Shown piece after piece: positions 45,030 through 54,837 of a stretch of DNA of 64,000 nucleotides. The notes under the pieces are model-generated. The model was not told where the DNA came from, ran no database searches, and worked only from the letters and a program-made list of their open reading frames with translations. Numbering within the stretch: the first letter of the stretch is position 1; the number at the start of each line of letters is the position of its first letter. Origin of the DNA: Pontiella agarivorans (GTDB lineage: Bacteria > Verrucomicrobiota > Kiritimatiellia > Kiritimatiellales > Pontiellaceae); contig NZ_JARVCO010000012.1 in the NCBI RefSeq assembly GCF_034531395.1, forward strand, positions 558,001-622,000. Direction: 5' to 3'. The position numbers and the translations under genes were made by a program.

Positions 45030-46445
45030 ATGTATAAATTTTTTATGAGGTCATATTTGGGATTACTTGCCGTTGGAATGTGTATGGGAACTCAGGCAAC
45101 CGAGTGGCCGAAACAACCGAACGTGCTCTTAATTCTTTCTGACGATTTGAATACCGCATTGAGCGGATTCGGGCATCCGGATTGTAAAACACCGAATCTG
45201 GATCGACTGGCTGAACGCGGGGTTCGATTCGGGCAGATGCACTGTCAATTTCCATTTTGCGGTCCTTCTCGTGCATCGTTCATGACTGGCTTATATCCGG
45301 TAAAATCGATGGTGATGGATAACAAAGTGAATTTACGGAAAGCGAATCCCGATGTTTTGACTATGCCGCAACTGTTTATGCAACAGGGCTATCATGCGGT
45401 TCGGGTCAGCAAGGTTTATCATATGGAAATTCCGAAAGAAATCATGAGCGGAAAAACGCGGCATGACGACCCGGCCTCCTGGAACCAAGCGTTCGATATC
45501 AAATCGCTGGAACTGGGTTCGCCGGGAAAAAATACGAACTTTTCGCCGAAGAAAAAAGGCAGCCAGCAATTACGCGCCATTGAGGCGGAGGGCTCGGACC
45601 TTTCGCAGGTTGATGGCATGGCGGCCGAAAAAGCAATTGAAGTGATGAGAGCGCGCAAAGATGAGCCCTTCTTTCTGGCGGTCGGCATGGTTCGTCCGCA
45701 CGTACCGTTTGTTGCTCCGAAAAAATATTTTGATCTCTACGATCCCGACGCGATGCATCTGCCGGAGGTTCCCGCGGATGATCTCGACGATCTGCCCATG
45801 AAGATCCGCAGAAATGACAGCACCGCAGTTTATGGCGTTACCACGGAAGGCCATAAAGAGATTCTGCGCGCCTATTATGCCGCCGTCTCTTATATGGATG
45901 CTCAGGTCGGACGCCTCATGGATGAGTTGGATGCCCTGAATCTGACGGATAACACGATTGTTGTCTTTACCAGCGATCACGGGTTCCATTTAGGCGAGCA
46001 TCATAAGTGGCAGAAAAAACATTTGTTCGAGGAAACCACGCGTGTTCCTTCCATCATCAGTGTGCCGTGGCTTCGCGATGCACACGGAGCCCAGACGGAA
46101 CAGTTTACCGAATTGGTCGATCTCTACCCGACCTTGGCTGAACTTGCCGGGTTCGACATTCCCTCGGTTCTGCAGGGAACCAGTCTGGTTCCGCTGTTGA
46201 TGAACCCGGATGATCCGCAATGGGCTAAAGATGCGGTGCTGACTTTTTCGGTCTATGACGGCGCATCGCTGCGAACAAAAGACTGGCGCTTCACGCAATG
46301 GGGGGAAGGCGCTGAAAACATGGAACTGTATGATCTGAATAAAGATCCGGGCGAGTTCTCCAATCAGGCCATGAATCCTGAATACAAAACAACGGTTGAA
46401 AAAATGAAGAAGCGGATCGCAGATCGAATTCAGGAGGTCAGATAA
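45030..46445 (+). CDS. Exported sulfatase, iduronate-2-sulfatase-like (S1_7-type)
   Basis: 471 aa, signal peptide FFMRSYLGLLAVGMCMGTQA; ATG 45045 is an alternative start. QPNVLLILSDDLNTALSGFG, CGPSRASFMTGLYP (C77, formylglycine site), DNKVNLRKANPDVLTMPQLF, VSKVYHM, VGMVRPHVPFVAPKKYFDLY and SDHGFHLGEHHKWQKKHLFE match the iduronate-2-sulfatase-like branch (S1_7). These motifs are distinct from the GKWHLG-type sulfatases elsewhere in the locus. Such enzymes attack a secondary 2-O-type sulfate in known cases; whether that holds here is unknown. The gene follows the orphan tail fragment and precedes an esterase by 59 bp. Confidence 0.9.
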   Translation: MYKFFMRSYLGLLAVGMCMGTQATEWPKQPNVLLILSDDLNTALSGFGHPDCKTPNLDRLAERGVRFGQMHCQFPFCGPSRASFMTGLYPVKSMVMDNKVNLRKANPDVLTMPQLFMQQGYHAVRVSKVYHMEIPKEIMSGKTRHDDPASWNQAFDIKSLELGSPGKNTNFSPKKKGSQQLRAIEAEGSDLSQVDGMAAEKAIEVMRARKDEPFFLAVGMVRPHVPFVAPKKYFDLYDPDAMHLPEVPADDLDDLPMKIRRNDSTAVYGVTTEGHKEILRAYYAAVSYMDAQVGRLMDELDALNLTDNTIVVFTSDHGFHLGEHHKWQKKHLFEETTRVPSIISVPWLRDAHGAQTEQFTELVDLYPTLAELAGFDIPSVLQGTSLVPLLMNPDDPQWAKDAVLTFSVYDGASLRTKDWRFTQWGEGAENMELYDLNKDPGEFSNQAMNPEYKTTVEKMKKRIADRIQEVR

Positions 46446-46504
46446 GATGATCCCCAACGAACTTTCGAGGGAATTTTGATCCGGAAAAGGACGAAATATA
46501 AAAA

Positions 46505-48052
46505 ATGAATCGATGGATAAAGAGTATAACGGGCGGGCTGCTGATGGCTAACATCGTAATTGCAGCACCGGATGGCGGTAGCGCTTGGATTTCACAACTG
46601 TCAGAAAAGCAACTGACGGCTGAAGGATTGAATGTGAAAATGCTGCCGGGAAAAGGAGCATTGTTGCATCTTGAAATGGAGCAGAAAAAGAATTTATTTC
46701 CCACCGTCATGATTCATGCACCGGAGGGGAGCTGGGATTTGTCAAACTTTGATCAGGTTAGTGCTTCCTTCAAAAATACCGGAGAAGCCGCGTTCGAGGT
46801 AGAGTTCTGGGCCGTCGGAGCAGTTGGATGGGACGCACCGGTTTCCTCTCTGTTTCTTGAGCCGGGCGAACAGGGCGAGTGCGTTATCAACCTTCAGCAA
46901 CGCTGGAAAGGCGGACTGGTGAACAAGGTGGATACCCGCTCCATCGAATATCTCCGGGTATCGCTGAAAAAGCCCCCGAAAGGCTGCCGTTTGGAAATGG
47001 GGCCTGTTTTTCGTCGGGAAGGGGATTCAACACTCAAAAAGCCGGTGGGATATCATCGTCTCCAGCTTCCCGCTATGGTGGATGGTGTGCCGGCGGCAGG
47101 CCTCCGGGTAAAGGACCAGCTTCCTCAGTACAAAGGGACCGCGCTTTACCACACCCTCTATCTGCCAACGGACTGGGAGCCGGGTAAACGCTACCCGATT
47201 ATTATCGAATATTCGGGCAATCGCTGGTTGTCCGGTCCGTGCCATTCAACCGGACGTCCGGAAGGATCGCGAATGGGGTTCGGCATGTCGGAAGGTAAAG
47301 GATATATCTGGGTGAATGCTCCGTTTGTTAATCCGAAGAATAATACGCTGGCGCTTAATGGTTGGGGCAATGTGGATGCGACCATTGAGTATGCGATTGA
47401 GCTGGTCAACCATCTCTGTGAAAACTATGGCGGCGATCATTCGGCTGTAATTTTGACCGGGTTTTCGCGCGGCGCGGTGGCGGTTGGATTTATTGGAAGA
47501 AACCACGATCGCATTGCCGATGTATGGCTGGCATTTCATCCCTGCCAACACTATGACGGCGATGGGTATGGCGGTGCCGCATACGAAAGCGCTTTGAACG
47601 AGCGCGGACCGCGCATTAAAGGGCGAGCCACATTTCATACCGATAATGGGCATCATGAAAAATTGCGCGCTATGTTCAAACAACTCGATGTTCCGGTTAT
47701 TTTTGGTGAATCGGGTATCGGTGCGCACACCGACACCATGTTTCTGGAAAACCGTCCTTCTGTATTGCGGTTGCGCAAATGGCTGGCCGAAGTTGTTTCC
47801 GGAAAGCCCGGCACCTTTTCTGTTTCCGGGCGCGTAACGGATGCGAACGGGAGTGGTCTTTCCAATGTTCGGATCCAGAGCGGGGAAACGCATTTTACAT
47901 ACACCGATGCTGATGGTCATTACCGGTTATCGGGGCTGATTCCCGGTTGCCGTTCAGTCTATGCCGCAAAGGACGGGATATCTGAAACCCGAAAACTGGA
48001 CCTTAAAAAAAAGAACATCAGTCAGTTGAACTTTGTTCTCAATAACCAATGA
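46505..48052 (+). CDS. Exported alpha/beta-hydrolase esterase with beta-sandwich N-terminus and CarboxypepD_reg tail
   Basis: 515 aa, AAAGGA upstream of ATG 46505, signal peptide ITGGLLMANIVIAAP. Residues about 25-170 form a beta module (SWDLSNFDQVSASFKNTGEA) that recalls N-terminal modules of agarases. The hydrolase domain (about 205-425) starts LYHTLYLPTDWEPGKRYPII and holds the nucleophile elbow LTGFSRGAV (S321); a later histidine in GIGAHTDTM is a candidate for the triad. Residues about 435-515 form a carboxypeptidase-regulatory-like domain (VSGRVTDANGSGLSNVRI). It may remove ester groups (acetyl or similar) from the polysaccharide, or act as a feruloyl-type esterase; the substrate is not known. 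It lies between a sulfatase and a propeller gene. Confidence 0.8.
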   Translation: MNRWIKSITGGLLMANIVIAAPDGGSAWISQLSEKQLTAEGLNVKMLPGKGALLHLEMEQKKNLFPTVMIHAPEGSWDLSNFDQVSASFKNTGEAAFEVEFWAVGAVGWDAPVSSLFLEPGEQGECVINLQQRWKGGLVNKVDTRSIEYLRVSLKKPPKGCRLEMGPVFRREGDSTLKKPVGYHRLQLPAMVDGVPAAGLRVKDQLPQYKGTALYHTLYLPTDWEPGKRYPIIIEYSGNRWLSGPCHSTGRPEGSRMGFGMSEGKGYIWVNAPFVNPKNNTLALNGWGNVDATIEYAIELVNHLCENYGGDHSAVILTGFSRGAVAVGFIGRNHDRIADVWLAFHPCQHYDGDGYGGAAYESALNERGPRIKGRATFHTDNGHHEKLRAMFKQLDVPVIFGESGIGAHTDTMFLENRPSVLRLRKWLAEVVSGKPGTFSVSGRVTDANGSGLSNVRIQSGETHFTYTDADGHYRLSGLIPGCRSVYAAKDGISETRKLDLKKKNISQLNFVLNNQ

Positions 48053-48107
48053 ATCATGAGACGGAAGAATAACTCAGCTGCATGCTGAAAAAAAAGGATA
48101 TCAATTT

Positions 48108-49805
48108 ATGAATAAACGAATTTCCCAGGCAGCCCTGATCGGTTTGATTGCCTGCATTTCTCAGGAAGGTTGGGCGGCAAAGAAAATAAAAGGTCAGGCT
48201 GTGGAACGGGAGCGTCCTGCAGAATGGAAAAACCTGGTGTATGGCGGTCGCTTTATGGATCGGTTTGAGCCGATGCCGGATTTGGGCGGCATGACTTCGG
48301 ATACCTGGGGGGAGGTGGTCCCGCGTGATATAAACAATGGACTTGAACATGCGGACTGGTCCTATTGGGGTGGAAATACGTTGAAGCGTGGTGGGCAGTA
48401 TCAGCTGATGGTCTGCCGCTGGCCGGAGAATGATCCGAAAGGGCATTTTGCCTATCACGAGTCCATCATCGTTCGCGCCGTTTCCGACTCTCCGTTCGGA
48501 CCGTTTACGGCGCAGGAGGAAATCGGTCCGGGTCATAATCCGACCTGGTATCAGACCCGCTCCGGAAAATATGTGCTTTATCATACCGAAGGAGCCTACT
48601 TTGCAGACCAACCGGAAGGACCATGGGTCTCATCGGAACTGACATATGACACGCGCGGTCGCCTTAAAAAAATAAGTCCGAATTTCCTGCATAACAATAC
48701 CTTTGCTCAGCGTGAAGATGGAAGTTTTGCGATGGTGAATCGTCACGGCTATGTCTGGTTCAGTCAGGATGGAATTTCTCCCTATTCTCTCGTTACGCCG
48801 GCACCGGTATATCCTCCTGTGGAGGGACGTTATGAGGATCCGGTCATATGGAAAACCGATGTGCAGTATCACCTGATTGTAAACGACTGGTACGGCCGCA
48901 TTGCCTGGTATTTGCGTTCGCCGGACGGCATACGCTGGAAGGTGGAGCCCGGCGAAGCATATCAGCCGGGGGTTGCCGTCCACGAAACGGGGGGAAAGGA
49001 AGAGTGGTTTAAATACGAACGCATTCGCGTGGTGCAGGATGAATACGGTCGGGCCCATGCTGCAAATTTTGCGGTGATTGACTACGATAAGCATGGAGAT
49101 ATGGGGAACGATAATCACAGTTCAAAACTGATCGTGATTCCGCTCACCCGCGGTCGGCGGATTGAAGTGCTTAATGCAGAAAAAATTTCGGCTTCAACCC
49201 CAATCATCCGTCTTAAAATAAAAGCGGAAGACGGCTTCAACCCGCACAACGATATGGATATGGAATCCCTTCGCTTCGGCGCTTCGGATGAGGTCAACTT
49301 CGGGCGCGGCAGCAAGCTGATTAAAACGGAGAAAGACGGCGAGGATCTGATTTTGGTTTTTGAAGGGAGGGGCAACGGATTTACCGATGAAAATTTCGCG
49401 GGGAAACTGCTGGGCAAAACCAAAGAGGGCAAACTGTTGTTCGGCTGGAGCCGCTTGCCGGGTATTGCATACATCCAGCCGATTCTCTCCGCCCGGATGC
49501 CGGAATTTACCAAGACGCAGGAAGGGTATAACCTCTCCGTCGAAGTTCAGAACTTCGGGCAGGTGGTCTCCGAGAATGGACGGGTGGAAATTCTGGTGGA
49601 AGGCGTGAGGGTAGGGGCCGCCGTCGTGCCGCCGTTGAAACCGTTTGAAAAAACGATCGTCCGCATGAACACGGGGGCCACTCAAATTCAGCGGGGACAA
49701 CAGGAAGTAATGGTCCGCACGGATAGTGGAAACCAGCAGATCGAAACTCTGAAGCGAACAATTTCAATCCCATCACAGGCCGTCAGCAAGAAGGAGAGGA
49801 AATAG
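48108..49805 (+). CDS. Exported GH43-like propeller protein, subgroup B
   Basis: 565 aa, signal peptide ISQAALIGLIACISQEGWAA. The propeller runs about 45-350: INNGLEHADWSYWGGNTLKR, IGPGHNPTWYQTRSGKYVLY, GRYEDPVIWKTDVQYHLIVN, FKYERIRVVQDEYGRAHAAN and NDNHSSKLIVIP. Blade 1 has YWGG (G88). The shared beta-sandwich (AEDGFNPHNDMDMESLRFGA) and a last beta domain (FTKTQEGYNLSVEVQNFGQV) follow. It is closest to the 26033 and 41109 proteins. AAGGAGAGG at its 3' end doubles as the ribosome site of the next gene, a sulfatase beginning right after the stop, so they are translated together. Role is presumably on the same oligosaccharide as that sulfatase. Confidence 0.78.
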   Translation: MNKRISQAALIGLIACISQEGWAAKKIKGQAVERERPAEWKNLVYGGRFMDRFEPMPDLGGMTSDTWGEVVPRDINNGLEHADWSYWGGNTLKRGGQYQLMVCRWPENDPKGHFAYHESIIVRAVSDSPFGPFTAQEEIGPGHNPTWYQTRSGKYVLYHTEGAYFADQPEGPWVSSELTYDTRGRLKKISPNFLHNNTFAQREDGSFAMVNRHGYVWFSQDGISPYSLVTPAPVYPPVEGRYEDPVIWKTDVQYHLIVNDWYGRIAWYLRSPDGIRWKVEPGEAYQPGVAVHETGGKEEWFKYERIRVVQDEYGRAHAANFAVIDYDKHGDMGNDNHSSKLIVIPLTRGRRIEVLNAEKISASTPIIRLKIKAEDGFNPHNDMDMESLRFGASDEVNFGRGSKLIKTEKDGEDLILVFEGRGNGFTDENFAGKLLGKTKEGKLLFGWSRLPGIAYIQPILSARMPEFTKTQEGYNLSVEVQNFGQVVSENGRVEILVEGVRVGAAVVPPLKPFEKTIVRMNTGATQIQRGQQEVMVRTDSGNQQIETLKRTISIPSQAVSKKERK

Positions 49806-51443
49806 GTGATCAGGAAAATAGTCGTATCAATTCTGTGCATTGTACTGTGTGCCGCATCGGCATGTTTGGCGGATACAAAACCCAATATACTGTTTGTCAT
49901 GTCCGACGACCATACGTCGCAGGCAATTGGGGCCTATGGCGGTCGGCTGGCCGCGCTCAACCCGACGCCGACGATTGATTCGATCGCCGCAGAAGGCATG
50001 GTCATGGAAAATGCGTTCTGCCAGAATGCAATCTGCACGCCGAGCCGGGCCTGCATTATGACCGGTCAGAGTTCCGCGGTGAACGGTTGCCCGACGCTGC
50101 AGGACGAGCTTCCGGCAGACCGTCAGTATCTCGCGCTTGAACTGAAAAAAGCGGGTTATCAGACCGCGGTGATCGGTAAATGGCATCTGCATGCCAAACC
50201 GGCGGCGTTTGATTACTACAAGGTGTTGCCGGGGCAGGGGCGTTATTTTGATCCGATCTTTTATGAGACCGGCGCGACCGGCGTGAATAAGTATCGGAAA
50301 AAGGTCTATGAAGATTCGGTCATGATGACGGGGCATTCGTCGGATTGTATTGCGGACTCGGCGCTGGACTGGTTCAAAGAAAAGCGAGATCCGAAGAAAC
50401 CCTTTTATCTCAGCCTGCATTTCAAGGCGCCGCACGACTATTTCGAGTACGCACCTCGGTATGAAAAATATCTGGCAGACGTTACCATTCCGGAGCCGGA
50501 AAATATGCGTGACCGCAAAAATAACGGCTCCATTGCAACCCGCGGTTACAAGGACGAGTTGGTATCGTATATCGGCACCTCGGTCGGTCGCCGCAATACG
50601 AGGAGGAATTATTCTCAGGCCGAGGGGCACGGGGCATGGGCCAAAACATTGGATCAGTCCCGCAGCGACGAGCAAATCATGGGCGACACGTATCAGATCT
50701 ATCTGAAGGCCTATCTGCGTTGTGTTAAAGGCGTGGATGATAACCTTAAACGGGTTATTGATTATCTCAAAGCCGAAGGCCTCTACGACAATACCATCAT
50801 CATCTATACCGGCGATCAGGGGTTCTACCTGGGCGAACATGACTATATTGATAAGCGTTGGGCCTATGAAGAATCGATGCGCATGCCGTTCATTGTGCGC
50901 TACCCGAAAAGCGTGAAGGTCGGCCGCTCGGATGCGATGGTTGAAAACATCGACTACGCCCCCACACTGCTTGATTTCGCCGGAGTCAATACGCCGGACT
51001 ACATGCAGGGCCGGAGCTTTAAGGGAGTTCTCGAAACCGGTAAGGAATCGGCAGATTCTAAACAGTCGGCCTATTATCATTACTGGATGCATATGGCCTC
51101 GCACGATAATCCGGGCCACATTGCCATCCGCACCAAACGGTATAAATTGATTCTGTTTTACGGAGCGCCCATGGATGCCGATCAGCCGCAGACCCCGCCG
51201 GGCTGGGAGCTGTACGATCTGAAAAGTGATCCGACCGAAGACAACAATGTCTACGACAATCCGGAATACGCCGGCGTCATTGAAACGTTGAAAGAACAGC
51301 TCCGGACACGCCGGGCTGAACTGGGTGAGGATGATCCGAAATTTCCCTTTAACAAAGTGATCAATGACTTCTGGGACTACGGGTCTGAGGAACGCGCCCG
51401 TGCCATTGAAATCTCTCATCGTTACCGAAAGGAGCGGGAGTAA
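49806..51443 (+). CDS. Exported sulfatase, CTPSR type (near-duplicate of 7423 gene)
   Basis: 545 aa from GTG 49806, directly after the previous stop and well placed behind AAGGAGAGG. Signal peptide IRKIVVSILCIVLCAASACL. KPNILFVMSDDHTSQAIGAY, CTPSRACIMTGQ (C77), GKWHLHAKPAAFDYYKVLPG and YTGDQGFYLGEHDYIDKRWA are shared almost word for word with the sulfatase at 7423. The products differ mainly in the signal peptide, a loop around residue 165 and the C-terminus, which here lacks the Lys-rich end. The stop overlaps the next sulfatase start (TAATG), the same coupling as between 5924 and 7423. It should hydrolyse the same or a closely related sulfate ester as its twin. Confidence 0.92.
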   Translation: MIRKIVVSILCIVLCAASACLADTKPNILFVMSDDHTSQAIGAYGGRLAALNPTPTIDSIAAEGMVMENAFCQNAICTPSRACIMTGQSSAVNGCPTLQDELPADRQYLALELKKAGYQTAVIGKWHLHAKPAAFDYYKVLPGQGRYFDPIFYETGATGVNKYRKKVYEDSVMMTGHSSDCIADSALDWFKEKRDPKKPFYLSLHFKAPHDYFEYAPRYEKYLADVTIPEPENMRDRKNNGSIATRGYKDELVSYIGTSVGRRNTRRNYSQAEGHGAWAKTLDQSRSDEQIMGDTYQIYLKAYLRCVKGVDDNLKRVIDYLKAEGLYDNTIIIYTGDQGFYLGEHDYIDKRWAYEESMRMPFIVRYPKSVKVGRSDAMVENIDYAPTLLDFAGVNTPDYMQGRSFKGVLETGKESADSKQSAYYHYWMHMASHDNPGHIAIRTKRYKLILFYGAPMDADQPQTPPGWELYDLKSDPTEDNNVYDNPEYAGVIETLKEQLRTRRAELGEDDPKFPFNKVINDFWDYGSEERARAIEISHRYRKERE

Positions 51444-52861
51444 TGCGGAACCGTTTATTTCATAGCATTGTTTTGTTGGCTCTGGCCGTTGGAATTCATG
51501 ATGCATCGGCAACGGATCAACCAAACGTTCTCTTTTTTCTGGTCGATGACCTCGGCTATTCAGATATCGGTTGTTATGGAAACACGCTGCACGAAACGCC
51601 GAACGTCGACCGGTTGGCCCGTGAAGGTATCCGTTTTACGGATGCCTATGCCGCGTGTGCAGTCTGTTCGCCAACACGGGCAAGTATTCAGACCGGACAG
51701 TATCCCGTTCGGTTCGGGATTACCGACTGGATTCCCGGGGCGCGTATGCCGAATACGCCGGTTAAAGAAGTATTCACTGAACGGATGCTGCCGGTTGAGG
51801 CGGTAACCGTTGCGGATGCTTTCAAAGGTCATGGTTACCGAACGGCCTTTGTGGGCAAGTGGCACTTGAATGACAAGGGACAAAAAACCGGCTTCCCGGA
51901 AGAGCAGGGATATGAGGTAAACATCGGCGGTTATCACAAAGGGTCTCCGCCGGGCGGATATTTTGCGCCGTTCAAAAATCCGAAAATAAGTGCCAAACCG
52001 AATGACCATTATTTGACGGATCGTTTGGGCGATGAGTGCATCGAACTGCTTGGGCAGTATTCCAAAGATCGGAACATTCCGTTCTTCCTGATGCTTTCGT
52101 TCTACACGGTACATACGCCGATTCAGCCGAAGAAGGAGCTGGTAAGGTATTATGAAAAGAAACTGGCGAAGCATCCTTCCGATCCTTGGAAAAATCCAAA
52201 ATATGCGGCGATGGTTCACAGTATGGATGAAAATGTCGGCCGAGTGCTGGAGGCGCTGAAATCACTGGGATTGGACGAGGACACGATCGTTGTCTTCTTT
52301 TCCGACAACGGAGGCGTCGAAGAGCTGACGTCATGTTACCCGCTGAGCGGGGGTAAAGGTTTATACCACGAGGGTGGTATTCGTGTGCCGCTCATCATTC
52401 GAAAACCGGGAATGGTCGAGGCCGGTGCAGAGTCGGCCGCCATTGTGAGTTCCAATGATCTGTTTCCAACGCTGCTGGATATGGCCGGACTTCCGCTGCA
52501 ACCGGCCGCTCATAAAGACGGACGGTCGCTCAAACCGATTTTTGAAAATAAACCGTTTGAGGGGCACGCAGCGCTTTACTGGCACTTTCCGCACTACCAC
52601 GGTTCTGGAGAAACCCCGTGCAGTGCCACGCGAGTCGGTGACTATAAATTCATCCGCCATTATGAGGATGGGAAGCGTGAACTTTATAATCTGAAAGACG
52701 ACATCGGGGAAACGAACAACCTCGTAAACACCATGCCGGAAAAGGCCGCAGAATTGGAAGCTGTGCTGGAACAATGGCTGGTTGAAATGCATGCCGTCAT
52801 TCCCGGCCCGGACCCGACCTACGATCCCTCTAAACCCTTCCGGAAAGTAAAAAGGAAATAA
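51443..52861 (+). CDS. Exported sulfatase (S1_16-like)
   Basis: 472 aa, ATG overlapping the previous stop by one base. Signal peptide LFHSIVLLALAVGIHDASA. QPNVLFFLVDDLGYSDIGCY, CSPTRASIQTGQYPVRFGIT (C75), VGKWHLNDKGQKTGFPEEQG and FSDNGGVEELTSCYPLSGGK mark an S1 sulfatase of the branch that includes many PVC enzymes (S1_16-like, by eye). The C-terminal subdomain with ALYWHFPHYHGSGETPCSAT is typical of that branch. Similar to the 54838 sulfatase in length and motifs. Next gene, a GH97, begins 1 nt later, so a single operon 48108-58301 is likely. Confidence 0.92.
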   Translation: MRNRLFHSIVLLALAVGIHDASATDQPNVLFFLVDDLGYSDIGCYGNTLHETPNVDRLAREGIRFTDAYAACAVCSPTRASIQTGQYPVRFGITDWIPGARMPNTPVKEVFTERMLPVEAVTVADAFKGHGYRTAFVGKWHLNDKGQKTGFPEEQGYEVNIGGYHKGSPPGGYFAPFKNPKISAKPNDHYLTDRLGDECIELLGQYSKDRNIPFFLMLSFYTVHTPIQPKKELVRYYEKKLAKHPSDPWKNPKYAAMVHSMDENVGRVLEALKSLGLDEDTIVVFFSDNGGVEELTSCYPLSGGKGLYHEGGIRVPLIIRKPGMVEAGAESAAIVSSNDLFPTLLDMAGLPLQPAAHKDGRSLKPIFENKPFEGHAALYWHFPHYHGSGETPCSATRVGDYKFIRHYEDGKRELYNLKDDIGETNNLVNTMPEKAAELEAVLEQWLVEMHAVIPGPDPTYDPSKPFRKVKRK

Positions 52862-52862
52862 G

Positions 52863-54830
52863 ATGTTTATGCGGCAACTCATAAAAAATATTCAGTATAC
52901 TCTGCTCGGGGTGTTGATGCTTTGCACGGCAGCGCAGGCCGCCGAGACGAAATACCGGGTTCAATCGCCTGACGGTCGGATACAACTCTCGCTGACTGAT
53001 CATGAATCGCAGCTTTCGTATTCCCTGTCCTGGAAAGGCCGAACCGTTCTCCGTGATTCAGAAATTTCTCTGTTTCCCGAATCCTCGTTGAGTATCGATG
53101 CTTCGGAAATCGAGGCGATGGACCAAATCTGGAAACCGATTTGGGGTCAGCACAGTTTGATGAAGGATCATTGCAGGCAGCTGCGCCTCAAAATGCACGC
53201 GGGAGATCTTCAGTATGAACTGCTTTGCCGCGCCTATAATGACGGGGTTGCCTTTCGTTTTGTGGTACCGGAACAGGCCGGAAAAAATGGTGCGGATATT
53301 GAATATATCACGGAATATAATCCGTTGCCGAAAGCGGAGTATTGGGCCCCAAGAACGGGCGCCCATGAAGCAGCCGGGCCCTTTATGCTGGATCAAGCCA
53401 AAGCCGGATCGCGGGCGGTTATGCCGACGGTCATTGAAACGGACGATGACCGGTTTATTGGAATCCTGGAATCAGACCTGTATAGCGCGGAACGTTTTGA
53501 GGCCAGCTCTCTTTTGGTGGATCCGTCCACCATGCGTGCCTCTTCAAGCGAGTTGTATACCGGCTCTAAAAAGATCGCCAAACATGAGATTAAGTATGCT
53601 GGAGAAGAAGTCATCACACCTTGGCGCGTTATTCTCGTGGGTGAGCAGGTTGGTGATCTGGTCGTTTCCCAAATGCCGCTCAATTTGGCCGCCCCATGCG
53701 AATTGGATGATACCTCGTGGATCAAGCCCGGTAAATGCCTCTGGGATTGGCGCGTTCTCGGTTATGAAGCTGATGGATTTACCTATGGGGTGAATACGGA
53801 AAGCTATAAACGCTTCATCGATTTTGCGGCGAAGTACGACATTGAATATTTTCTGGCCGACGCCAAATGGATTACCAAAGCAACGCCGGGAAAAATCATT
53901 CCGCCAGCCGATTTGGATATAGATGCCGTTATGGCTTATGCGGCCGAAAAAGGGGTCGATGTACAGCTTTACTATGATCGCCGAAAGGCAAAGATTCTGA
54001 ATGATGATCGGGTGTTCCCTTATTACCGCGGCTTAGGAGCGACCGGAATAAAATACGGTTTCATGAAAAACAAAGCCTATTTCACGCGCGATGCCACCCG
54101 CCGTGCGGCGGCAAATCAGTTGCTGGTGAATTATCATGATGATCCCTGCGCGATGACCGGGATTGAACGCACGTTGCCCAATGCCATTACGCGAGAATAT
54201 TGTCATGCCCAGCAGGATTGTAAACGTGCATTTTCTCCGAGCAGTTTTCTTAAAATGGCCTTCCTGAATGCGCTCTCCGGTCCGCTGGATCAGGCGAATG
54301 GTATTTTCGGTCTCAACGGCGTGAACCGAGGAAACCGGAAATACGCTCCCGAAGAATTAGAGAGTTTTAATTCAACGGTTGCTTCTGAAGCTGCGCGAGT
54401 TCTTGTGAGTTTCGGCGGTCTTACTTTTCTTCCGGATGCGCCGGAAGAGTATGAAAAGAAAGCCGACCTGTTTGAGTTTTTGCAGAAGATGCCGGCGACG
54501 TGGGATGATTCGCTCATTATTAACAGCAGTATGGCGGAATATATTACCACTGCCCGCCGTTCCGGCGATGAGTGGTTCGTCGGCAGTGTGATCGATGAAA
54601 ATGGCGGCACGCTGGAAATTCCGTTGGACTTTCTGGAAAAGGAGGTCACCTACACGGTCACGTATTATGAAGATGCGCCGGATACTCATTTCGTTACCAA
54701 CCGCGAAAGTTATCAGGTGCGTATGGGCGAAGTGACCCGTAGCGATACGGTTGCGGCCAAGATGGCACCAGGCGGTGGGCATTGCATGTGGATCCGCCCC
54801 GCGCCGGCTTGCAAACCAACAGGAGAGTAA
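52863..54830 (+). CDS. Exported GH97-family protein (inverting-type residue pattern)
   Basis: 655 aa, signal peptide IQYTLLGVLMLCTAAQAAE (ATG 52863, ATG 52869 also possible). N-terminal GH97 beta-sandwich: VQSPDGRIQLSLTDHESQLS and WGQHSLMKDHCRQLRLKMHA. Barrel from about 285: WIKPGKCLWDWRVLGYEA, EYFLADAKWITK and the C-terminal beta domain with GDEWFVGSVIDENGG and KMAPGGGHCMWIRPA. Where retaining GH97 enzymes have the nucleophile in KVDFM, this protein has KYGFM (G399), as inverting members do. The base glutamate found in HE of inverting enzymes is D426 (NYHDDPCAMTG). GH97 includes alpha-glucosidases and alpha-galactosidases. Whether this one is catalytic is uncertain. It is adjacent to sulfatases on both sides. 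Confidence 0.85.
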   Translation: MFMRQLIKNIQYTLLGVLMLCTAAQAAETKYRVQSPDGRIQLSLTDHESQLSYSLSWKGRTVLRDSEISLFPESSLSIDASEIEAMDQIWKPIWGQHSLMKDHCRQLRLKMHAGDLQYELLCRAYNDGVAFRFVVPEQAGKNGADIEYITEYNPLPKAEYWAPRTGAHEAAGPFMLDQAKAGSRAVMPTVIETDDDRFIGILESDLYSAERFEASSLLVDPSTMRASSSELYTGSKKIAKHEIKYAGEEVITPWRVILVGEQVGDLVVSQMPLNLAAPCELDDTSWIKPGKCLWDWRVLGYEADGFTYGVNTESYKRFIDFAAKYDIEYFLADAKWITKATPGKIIPPADLDIDAVMAYAAEKGVDVQLYYDRRKAKILNDDRVFPYYRGLGATGIKYGFMKNKAYFTRDATRRAAANQLLVNYHDDPCAMTGIERTLPNAITREYCHAQQDCKRAFSPSSFLKMAFLNALSGPLDQANGIFGLNGVNRGNRKYAPEELESFNSTVASEAARVLVSFGGLTFLPDAPEEYEKKADLFEFLQKMPATWDDSLIINSSMAEYITTARRSGDEWFVGSVIDENGGTLEIPLDFLEKEVTYTVTYYEDAPDTHFVTNRESYQVRMGEVTRSDTVAAKMAPGGGHCMWIRPAPACKPTGE

Positions 54831-54837
54831 TCGGGCA

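Noticed and set aside
49827-51524. A 565-codon open frame on the minus strand opposite the 49806 sulfatase, and a similar 417-codon frame at 7987-9240 opposite its twin
   Set aside because: Both lie antisense to clear sulfatase genes and mirror their codon pattern; the products show no recognisable family, so they are by-products of codon bias.
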